The notes under the pieces are model-generated. The model was not told where the DNA came from. It worked only from the letters and a program-made list of their open reading frames with translations, and did no database searches. This document shows positions 6,449 through 11,391 of a stretch of DNA of 11,391 bases, piece after piece (within the stretch, counting starts at the first letter, position 1; every line of letters begins with the position of its first letter). This DNA comes from Alphaproteobacteria bacterium. GTDB lineage: Bacteria; Pseudomonadota; Alphaproteobacteria; ATCC43930; CGMCC-115725. Position numbers and translations under genes: made by a program. Where the stretch lies: contig VAZT01000005.1 in NCBI GenBank assembly GCA_005884825.1, forward strand, positions 1 to 11,391, in the 5' to 3' direction.

Positions 6449-6828
6449 GACCGGCACGGCAGACTGCCACGCAGCGGCGGCAGCGGGCGCAACGCCGCGG
6501 GCGTTTCGCTGAATGGCTGTGCTTGTGGCATCTGCGGCTGCGGGGCTGGCGCATCCTCGCGCGCGGCTGGCGTTGCCCCTCGGGGGAGATCGATATCCTG
6601 GCGCGGCGCGGCCGCGTGCTCGCGATTATCGAGGTCAAGTCGCGAAACGAACTCGACGCAGCGGCATCGGCGCTGGCCCCGCGGCAGAGGCGGCGGATCG
6701 CCCGCGCCGCGGAAGCCTTCCTGCTGTCGCGCCCCGATCTCGCCCGCCTCGAGCCGCGATTCGACCTGATGCTGGTGGCGCCGCTGCGGGTGCCCCAGCA
6801 TTGGCCCGGGGCCTGGCGGGCGGATTAG
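6445..6828 (+). CDS. yraN: YraN family protein (UPF0102), nuclease-like fold
   Basis: A 127-residue protein of the UPF0102/YraN family. It has a very Arg-rich start, then GRFAEWLCLWHLRLRGWRIL, GEIDILARRGRVLAIIEVKSR and a late FDLML strand. The GEID and EVKSR pair is the PD-(D/E)xK-like acidic/lysine constellation of Holliday-junction-resolvase-fold nucleases, although enzymatic activity is not generally established for the family. The ATG at 6445 overlaps the rsmI stop, so the two are almost certainly translationally coupled. rsmI-yraN is a very common pair across Proteobacteria, including the Rhodospirillales. Its 3' end is followed directly by a hairpin. Confidence 0.9.
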   Translation: MRPARQTATQRRQRAQRRGRFAEWLCLWHLRLRGWRILARGWRCPSGEIDILARRGRVLAIIEVKSRNELDAAASALAPRQRRRIARAAEAFLLSRPDLARLEPRFDLMLVAPLRVPQHWPGAWRAD

Positions 6829-6850
6829 CGAAGCGGGGAGCGCCGCTTCG
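6829..6850 (+). terminator. Hairpin immediately after yraN, possible terminator
   Basis: CGAAGCGG (6829-6836) pairs perfectly with CCGCTTCG (6843-6850) around a six-base loop, starting directly after the yraN stop codon. No T-run follows, so it is at best a weak or Rho-assisted terminator, or an RNA-stabilising 3' end. The rest of the 113-base gap before the BON gene shows no clear promoter. Confidence 0.4.
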
Positions 6851-6941
6851 AGCCCCTGACCGTACGCGCCACGCCGGCATTGGAAGCCGCGCCGCTTTTG
6901 GCTGACAATGCTCATGGGGAACATCCGTGGGGGGTCCAGCT

Positions 6942-7646
6942 ATGTCGGAATTACGTGCCGTCCTTTGTCTCGTTATCACCCTAGCGCTACCGGTTGCGCT
7001 CTGCGGCTGCCCAGTAGCGATCGTCGGCGGGCTCGCCGCTGCCGGCGGGGCGGGCTACGCGGCAAACCAAGAACGGGGCGCCACCGGCGCCTTTGACGAC
7101 ATGGCGATCAAGACCAATATTCAGAACGCCTGGCTGCAGGTGAACCCGCTGATGCAACGCGATTTCACCATCACCGTCTACGAGGGGCGCACTCTGTTGA
7201 CCGGCATGACGCCGAGCCCCGAGCTGAAGGCTCAAGCGGCGCAGGTCGCGAGCCAGATCCCGGGGGTTCGCGCAATCTATAACGAGATCGAGGTGGCGCC
7301 GCGCGAAAGCGCCTGGGCGAGCGTCACGGACACCTGGATCTCGTCGCAGATCCGCTCGAACCTTGTGTTCGCCAGCCAGGTTCGCTCGGTCAATTACACG
7401 ATCGATACGGTGAACGGATCGGTCTATCTGATCGGCTCGGCCCGGACCCAGGCGGAGCTCGACCGGGTCACCGAGGCGGCGCGGAACGTACCCGATGTGA
7501 AGCGGGTGGTCTCTTACGTCGAAATCCGGCCGGGCGCACCCGTCGCCGCCCAGCCGGGAGCGTCGCCGCCACCCGCCAGCGCGCAGATGCCCGACGCGCC
7601 TCCCGCCGCCGCGCCGGCGGCCGCTGTCGAGGTGCACAAACTCTGA
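6942..7646 (+). CDS. Dual BON-domain lipoprotein, DolP/YraP type
   Basis: A 234-residue envelope lipoprotein. Residues 4-22 are a hydrophobic signal peptide ending in the lipobox LCGC, so Cys23 is the expected lipidated residue. BON domain 1 covers about residues 52-118 and BON domain 2 about 128-195, each with the helix, strand, helix, strand pattern and a glycine-containing VYLIGSA-like turn. A Pro/Ala-rich tail (about 196-234) is extra compared with E. coli DolP. DolP binds anionic phospholipid at the outer membrane and supports envelope integrity. ATG 6942 is preferred over GTG 6927 because a G-run (6929-6934) is correctly placed before it and the signal peptide begins there. Only 12 bases separate it from the next gene. 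Gene order (near lpoA, rsmI and yraN) supports the DolP assignment. Confidence 0.85.
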   Translation: MSELRAVLCLVITLALPVALCGCPVAIVGGLAAAGGAGYAANQERGATGAFDDMAIKTNIQNAWLQVNPLMQRDFTITVYEGRTLLTGMTPSPELKAQAAQVASQIPGVRAIYNEIEVAPRESAWASVTDTWISSQIRSNLVFASQVRSVNYTIDTVNGSVYLIGSARTQAELDRVTEAARNVPDVKRVVSYVEIRPGAPVAAQPGASPPPASAQMPDAPPAAAPAAAVEVHKL

Positions 7647-7658
7647 TATAAGGAAAGG

Positions 7659-8507
7659 ATGATCCAGCCGCCGGAGCGATACGATCCAGAGACTTGCGCA
7701 AATTTTCTGCGCGAACTCGGCGCCTCGGGCGAACGCGTTCTGCCGATAGCCGAGGCGGCCTTGGCGCTCGCCTCGTTCGAACGCCCGCGCGTGCCCCCGA
7801 CGCATTACCGCGAGCATTTGCAGCTGCTTGCGCGCGATGTCGGCCGCCATCCCGGAGCGGCCGGCGATGCTGCCGCGCGGGCCCGCGCGCTCAATGAGAT
7901 CATCCTTCTGAAATACGGGTATTCCGGCGATGCACTGAGCTATGACGACCTGCAGAACGCCAACCTGATGCGCGTCGTCGACCGCCGGAAGGGCCTGCCG
8001 GTAGCTCTCGGCATTCTCTACATGCACGCGGGCCGCGCCCAGGGCTGGGAGACCGTCGGGCTCGCCTTTCCCGGCCATTTTCTTGTCCGCCTGTCGGACG
8101 GTCCCGAGCGGTTGATCCTCGACCCCTTCCATGGCGGCCGAATCTGCACTGCAGCCGAATTACGCGAACTGTTGAAGGCGACCGCCGGTATCGACAGCGA
8201 GCTTCAGAGCGAGCACTACGCTCCGGTATCGGACCGTGACGTGCTGCTGCGTCTACAGAACAATCTGAAGGCGCGCCTCATCCAGGCGGAGCGGTACGAG
8301 CGGGCGGTCACGGTGGTCGAGACCATGCTGATGCTGGCTCCCGAGCTCGCCGAGCTGTGGCACGAGGCGGGATTGTTGCACACAAGGCTCGGCAACATGC
8401 GTTCGGCCGCCGCCGCGCTCGAGCAGGTCGTCCTGCGCGCTCCGGACGGCACGGCACGGCATCAGGCCGCGACGCTGCTGCAGCAGCTGCGGTCGAAGTT
8501 GAATTGA
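7659..8507 (+). CDS. SirB1 family protein (transglutaminase-like core plus TPR-like tail)
   Basis: A 282-residue protein of the SirB1/transglutaminase-core-2 family. The central signature is NANLMRVVDRRKGLPVALGI followed by an LYMHAGRAQGW helix, FPGHFLVR (His140) and LILDPFHGG (Asp155). From about residue 190 the sequence is helical with TPR character: LLRLQNNLKARLIQ, then the AERYERAVTVVETMLMLAPE and AELWHEAGLLHTRLGNMRSA units. The only cysteines are Cys13 and Cys163, neither placed to be the nucleophile of a Cys-His-Asp triad, so protease or transglutaminase activity is doubtful. The molecular role of the family is unknown. AAGGAAAGG (7650-7658) precedes the ATG. It is probably cotranscribed with the BON gene, 12 bases upstream. 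Confidence 0.88.
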   Translation: MIQPPERYDPETCANFLRELGASGERVLPIAEAALALASFERPRVPPTHYREHLQLLARDVGRHPGAAGDAAARARALNEIILLKYGYSGDALSYDDLQNANLMRVVDRRKGLPVALGILYMHAGRAQGWETVGLAFPGHFLVRLSDGPERLILDPFHGGRICTAAELRELLKATAGIDSELQSEHYAPVSDRDVLLRLQNNLKARLIQAERYERAVTVVETMLMLAPELAELWHEAGLLHTRLGNMRSAAAALEQVVLRAPDGTARHQAATLLQQLRSKLN

Positions 8508-8533
8508 CGCGCCGTCCCTTCCCCGCGTTCTCG

Positions 8534-8569
8534 CCCTCTCCGCCCCCAAGCCCCCAAGGGCGGAGAGGG
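8534..8569 (+). terminator. 12-bp perfect hairpin between the SirB1-family gene and gshB
   Basis: CCCTCTCCGCCC (8534-8545) is perfectly complementary to GGGCGGAGAGGG (8558-8569). The 12-base loop contains a tandem CCCCCAAG (8543-8550 and 8551-8558, partly in the stem). It stands 26 bases after the upstream stop codon. There is no downstream T-run. It may terminate the rsmI-to-SirB1 transcript or be a copy of a dispersed intergenic palindrome, since CCCTCTCC...GGAGAGGG palindromes are frequent in alphaproteobacterial genomes. Confidence 0.55.
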
Positions 8570-8591
8570 AGTTGTGTCGAGTCCAGGTATG

Positions 8592-8600
8592 TAAGGAGGT
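8592..8600 (+). promoter_or_regulatory. Perfect Shine-Dalgarno of gshB
   Basis: TAAGGAGGT is a full anti-SD complement placed four bases before ATG 8605. It fixes the gshB start against the in-frame upstream extension to about 8572 and predicts efficient translation. Confidence 0.85.
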
Positions 8601-8604
8601 CGGC

Positions 8605-9573
8605 ATGGCTCTCGCCGTCGCGATCCAGATGGATCCGATCGATACGATCAACATCGATGCGGATTCGACCTTTGCGCTGGCCCTCGAAGCACAGGCCCGC
8701 GGGCATGCCCTGTTCCATTATCTGCCCGACGCGCTGACGCTTCAGGACGGGCGGCTCTATGCGCGCGCCCGGCCGCTCGAAGTTATCCGCAGACAAGGCA
8801 ACCACCATCGGTTCGGGTCGTTCGAGGAGCTCGACCTCGCCGGGGTCGATGTCATTCTGATGCGCCAGGATCCTCCCTTCGATATGGCCTACATCACCGC
8901 GACGCATCTACTCGAATTGCTGCCGGAACACGGGCCGCTTGTCGTCAACGACCCCGCCGCGGTGCGCAACGCGCCGGAGAAGCTCTTCGTCCTGCGCTTC
9001 AAGGAGCTGATGCCGCCGACCTTGCTGACCCGCGATCGGGATGCGATCCGCGCATTCTGGAGAGAGCATGAGGACATCATCCTGAAGCCGCTGTTCGGCA
9101 ATGGCGGGGCCGGCGTGTTCCGGCTGCGGCCCGGCGACGAGAACCTGACGGCGTTGTTGGAGATGTATGAATCGATCCAGCGTGAGCCGGTCATGGTGCA
9201 GTGCTATATCCCGGAAGTGCGGCAGGGCGACAAGCGCATCATCCTCGTCGAAGGGGAAGCCATGGGCGCGGTGCTGCGCGTGCCGCCGGAAGGCGAGGCG
9301 CGCGCCAACCTCCATGTCGGCGCCCGCCCGATCAAGACCGAGCTGACCGCCCGCGACCGCGAGATCTGCGCCGCTATCGGGCCGACGTTGCGCGCTCAGG
9401 GGCTGGTTTTTGTCGGGATCGACGTGATCGGCGACTGGCTGACGGAGATCAACGTCACCTCCCCGACCGGCATCCAGGAGATCGCGCGGCTCGACGGCAT
9501 CGAGATCGCACCGAGGATTTGGGATGCGATCGAGACGCGCCTCGCCGAACGCGCCAACCGCACCCCCGCCTGA
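8605..9573 (+). CDS. gshB: Glutathione synthetase
   Basis: A 322-residue ATP-grasp ligase that joins gamma-glutamylcysteine and glycine to make glutathione in the cytoplasm. The N-terminal substrate domain shows the family opening VAIQMDPIDTINIDADSTF and RQDPPFDMAYITATHLLE. NDPAAVRNAPEKLFVLRF leads into the ATP-grasp part, with ILKPLFGNGGAGVF around Lys161 (ATP lysine and glycine loop), QCYIPEVRQGDKRIILVEG, and the metal site FVGIDVIGDWLTEIN with Glu281 and Asn283, followed by SPTGIQEI. All expected residues are present and the length is normal. gshA is not in the window. gshB close to rsmI and yraN is a recurrent alphaproteobacterial arrangement. The DUF2237 gene follows after 22 bases and is probably cotranscribed. 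Confidence 0.96.
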   Translation: MALAVAIQMDPIDTINIDADSTFALALEAQARGHALFHYLPDALTLQDGRLYARARPLEVIRRQGNHHRFGSFEELDLAGVDVILMRQDPPFDMAYITATHLLELLPEHGPLVVNDPAAVRNAPEKLFVLRFKELMPPTLLTRDRDAIRAFWREHEDIILKPLFGNGGAGVFRLRPGDENLTALLEMYESIQREPVMVQCYIPEVRQGDKRIILVEGEAMGAVLRVPPEGEARANLHVGARPIKTELTARDREICAAIGPTLRAQGLVFVGIDVIGDWLTEINVTSPTGIQEIARLDGIEIAPRIWDAIETRLAERANRTPA

Positions 9574-9595
9574 CCAACTCACCGGAGAAGCAAAC

Positions 9596-9967
9596 ATGAC
9601 CGAGGGACGCAACGTCTTCGGCGAGCCGCTCGCCGAGTGCTGCACCAAGCCGATGACCGGGTTTTACCGGGACGGCAGCTGCAACACCGGACCCGAGGAT
9701 TTCGGGTTGCATACGGTGTGCACCAGGGTCGATGCCGCCTTTCTGGCGTTCTCGCAGGCGGCTGGCAACGACCTGTCGACACCAGTGCCGGAATTCGGCT
9801 TTCCGGGTTTGAGGCCGGGCGATTGCTGGTGCCTCTGCGCCGAGCGCTGGAAGGAAGCATTCGAAGCCGGCAAGGCCCCCAAAGTCCGGCTGACCGCGAC
9901 CCACGAGGCGACCCTGGAGATCGTGCCATTGCAGGTGCTGAAACGCTACGCGATCGACCTGAGCTGA
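9596..9967 (+). CDS. DUF2237 family protein (COG3651), cysteine-rich
   Basis: A 123-residue soluble protein matching DUF2237 over its whole length: NVFGEPLAECCTKPMTGFYR, DGSCNTGPEDFGLHTVC, AGNDLSTPVPEFGFPGLRPG, DCWCLCAERWKEAF, and a final ATHEATLEIVPLQVLKRYAI. It has seven cysteines (15, 16, 29, 42, 77, 79, 81). The CxCxC cluster and the paired Cys15-Cys16 could bind metal or form disulfides. No biochemical function is known to me. The start is ATG 9596, with GGAGAAG (9584-9590) well placed. It lies 22 bases after gshB, which suggests but does not prove a thiol-linked role. Confidence 0.9.
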   Translation: MTEGRNVFGEPLAECCTKPMTGFYRDGSCNTGPEDFGLHTVCTRVDAAFLAFSQAAGNDLSTPVPEFGFPGLRPGDCWCLCAERWKEAFEAGKAPKVRLTATHEATLEIVPLQVLKRYAIDLS

Positions 9968-10156
9968 CACCCGGAACAGCCCGCTCCTTGTGCCGTTGAC
10001 TGATCGTGACCGTTGAGCGCAGGGGCCACCTGGCTTAACGCAGCTCGTCAACGATGCGGGAAGGCTGTGCAGAAGCTGGGCGTGCAAGTATTGCCGGCTC
10101 GGGGGCAAGCGGCGGGAACCATTCCGGCACAGCCGCTGCAACCCGGCGCGGCTCCG
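9968..10156 (+). other. Leader region before the membrane-protein gene
   Basis: This 189-base gap holds the EcfG-type promoter and, if the gene starts at ATG 10157, a leader of about 150 bases. The gene's frame stays open back to TTG 10013. By my hand count about 65% of third positions from 10013 to 10156 are G or C, which looks low for coding DNA here. I found no strong hairpin or second promoter. Confidence 0.4.
9973..9997 (+). promoter_or_regulatory. EcfG-type general stress response promoter
   Basis: GGAAC (9973-9977), 16 bases, CGTT (9994-9997) is an exact match to the consensus recognised by the alphaproteobacterial general stress sigma factor EcfG (GGAAC-N16/17-CGTT). It starts six bases after the DUF2237 stop codon and faces the membrane-protein operon. 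Transcription would begin near 10003-10006. I checked the other GGAAC occurrences in the window and none had a correctly spaced CGTT. Confidence 0.6.
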
Positions 10157-11080
10157 ATGCGTCGCTTCGGAGCCGGCGTATTGTGCGCCGGGCTTGCGGC
10201 GCTGGCGGCGATTGCCGTCTATCGCCTGCTCGAAAGGCCCCGCGAGACGCCGTGGGAACATCAGGAAGAGCCTGAACACGTCGGAGCGGCACGATACCTC
10301 AACGGAGCCGCGGCGATCCTCTCGTTCAGCGTACTGACCGACAGCGCGATGGAGCATTACCGGGGCGCCTATCACAATCCGGCGATGTATCTGCCGCCGA
10401 TCGTCGCCGGCGCCTCACTCGCTAGCAGCCTGCAAGTGAGCTTGACCCCGGCGCATTTCGGGGCTGCACGAACCGCGCTTTGCGGTCTCGCCCTGGCCAC
10501 CGGCATCGGCGGCTTCGGGTTCCACCTCTACAACGTCGGTAAGCGCGAGGGGGGCTTCGACCTGCTGAACCTATTCTACGCTGCGCCGCTCGGCGCGCCT
10601 ATCGCGATCACGCTCGCCGGCCTTGCCGGACTGGCCGCCTCGCGCGTCGTTGCCTACGGCAAGCAAAAACAACCAGAACGCCTGCTCGGGCTCCCCGCCG
10701 GGCCGGTTCTGGCCTGGGGCACGGCAGCGGGGCTGATCGGCACGGTCGCGGAAGCGGCGCTGCTCCATTTTCGCGGCGCCTTCCACAACCCGTTCATGTT
10801 CGTTCCGGTTACCTTGCCGCCAATGACCGCGATTGCGATGGGACTGGCCGCTGTAAGACCCGATTTCATCCGGTGGGCTAAACCGATGCTGCTCGCGACG
10901 ACGGCAATGGGCGTTGCCGGCAGCGGCTTTCATGCCTACGGCGTCTCCCGAAACATGGGCGGCTTTTACAACTGGAGCCAAAATTTGCTGAACGGACCGC
11001 CATTGCCGGCTCCGCCGTCGTTCAGCGGCGTTGCATTGGCCGGACTTGGCGCCGTCAAGTTGATGGAAGCGCATCAATGA
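10157..11080 (+). CDS. Unrecognised polytopic membrane protein with an internal duplication
   Basis: I do not recognise this family. From ATG 10157 it has 307 residues, with one N-terminal membrane helix (about 5-23) and then two copies of a four-helix unit about 137 residues apart. Copy 1 carries EHYRGAYHNPAMYLP (66-80) and GFHLYNVGKREGGF (121-134). Copy 2 carries LHFRGAFHNPFMFVP (203-217) and GFHAYGVSRNMGGF (257-270). His67/His204, His73/His210 and His123/His259 are conserved between the copies and could be heme or metal ligands. The start is uncertain: GTG 10067 has GGGAAGG nearby (337 residues) and TTG 10013 is also possible (355), whereas ATG 10157 lacks a clear Shine-Dalgarno but directly precedes the first helix. 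The stop overlaps the start of the next gene by ATGA, so the product probably partners the oxidoreductase subunit as a membrane anchor or electron-transfer component. Confidence 0.75.
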   Translation: MRRFGAGVLCAGLAALAAIAVYRLLERPRETPWEHQEEPEHVGAARYLNGAAAILSFSVLTDSAMEHYRGAYHNPAMYLPPIVAGASLASSLQVSLTPAHFGAARTALCGLALATGIGGFGFHLYNVGKREGGFDLLNLFYAAPLGAPIAITLAGLAGLAASRVVAYGKQKQPERLLGLPAGPVLAWGTAAGLIGTVAEAALLHFRGAFHNPFMFVPVTLPPMTAIAMGLAAVRPDFIRWAKPMLLATTAMGVAGSGFHAYGVSRNMGGFYNWSQNLLNGPPLPAPPSFSGVALAGLGAVKLMEAHQ

Positions 11081-11391
11081 GCGAGGTGTTCCACAACCGC
11101 TTCCCGACTTACGACGTTCTCGAAAAGTGGGATTCGCCCTCGTGGAACGACCAGACGCGGGCCGTCGTCAAGAAGCGACTGGGTGAAATACCGGATCGCC
11201 GTTTCTTGACGGAGACCGAGTGGGAGATATTGGCGGCTGTCTGCGATCGGTTGATCCCGCAGCCCGACCGCGCCAATCGGCCTGTTCCAATCGTCCCGTT
11301 CATTGACGAAAAGCTGCACAAGAACCGGGGCGACGGCTATCGCTATGAAGGGATGCCGCCAATGCGCGAGGCATGGCGGCAGGGCATCAAA
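11077..11391 (+). CDS. Gluconate 2-dehydrogenase subunit 3 family protein, partial
   Basis: The first 105 residues are visible and the frame is open at the window edge. FLTETEWEILAAVCDRLIPQ followed by a Pro-rich stretch and a VPFIDEKLHKNRGDGYRYEG segment matches the small gamma-type subunit of membrane-bound gluconate 2-dehydrogenase-like enzymes. In these complexes a GMC flavoprotein oxidises a sugar or alcohol and the small subunit assists export or assembly. The classical subunit carries a Tat signal, but this one begins with a soluble YDVLEKWDSPSWNDQTRAVV segment and has no signal peptide. The ATG overlaps the stop of the membrane-protein gene. A GMC oxidoreductase gene is expected just downstream but cannot be seen. 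Confidence 0.85.
   Translation, partial: MSEVFHNRFPTYDVLEKWDSPSWNDQTRAVVKKRLGEIPDRRFLTETEWEILAAVCDRLIPQPDRANRPVPIVPFIDEKLHKNRGDGYRYEGMPPMREAWRQGIK

Noticed and set aside
6918..6942. GGAAC before the BON-domain gene as an EcfG promoter.
   Set aside because: No CGTT is present at 16-17 bases, and the expected start site would fall inside the coding sequence.
9996..10001. TTGACT as a sigma70 -35 box before the membrane-protein gene.
   Set aside because: No acceptable -10 hexamer follows at 16-18 bases, and it overlaps the better EcfG match.

Overview
The window is high-GC DNA, densely packed with genes, with strong G/C preference at third codon positions. Gene content and order point to a chromosome of an alphaproteobacterium, most like Rhodospirillales or a related group: rph-rdgB-hemW, an lpoA-like lipoprotein gene divergent from rsmI-yraN, gshB next door, and one clear alphaproteobacterial EcfG-type stress promoter. 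I see no rRNA, tRNA, CRISPR array, insertion sequence or prophage gene. No gene-free stretch exceeds 300 bases; the longest is about 189 bases.

Left edge (1-1000). A SelA-like PLP-fold enzyme is read leftward and cut by the window edge. It diverges from a small membrane-anchored DUF883/ElaB-type protein. Between that gene and queC sit two back-to-back hairpins. The first has the upstream stop codon as its loop and the second has the queC start codon in its loop.

Housekeeping block (1001-4205, plus strand). queC (7-deazaguanine synthesis), rph (tRNA 3' trimming), rdgB (nucleotide-pool sanitation) and hemW (radical-SAM heme chaperone) are tightly packed. queC/rph overlap by ATGA, rph/rdgB are 4 bases apart and rdgB/hemW overlap by 11 bases, so they look like one operon.

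Envelope block (4212-8507). An lpoA-like lipoprotein gene (minus strand, TTG start) converges on hemW and diverges from rsmI. rsmI overlaps yraN by ATGA. A dual-BON lipoprotein of the DolP/YraP type and a SirB1-family protein follow. This is a rearranged version of the E. coli yraL(rsmI)/yraM(lpoA)/yraN/yraP(dolP) neighbourhood.

Thiol block (8605-9967). gshB has a perfect Shine-Dalgarno and is followed after 22 bases by a cysteine-rich DUF2237 protein.

Right edge (9968-11391). A consensus EcfG promoter (GGAAC-N16-CGTT) precedes an unrecognised polytopic membrane protein. That protein consists of two copies of a roughly 137-residue unit with conserved histidines. Its stop codon overlaps the start of a gluconate 2-dehydrogenase subunit 3 family gene that runs off the edge. 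This looks like the start of a stress-induced, membrane-bound oxidoreductase operon and is the least described part of the window.
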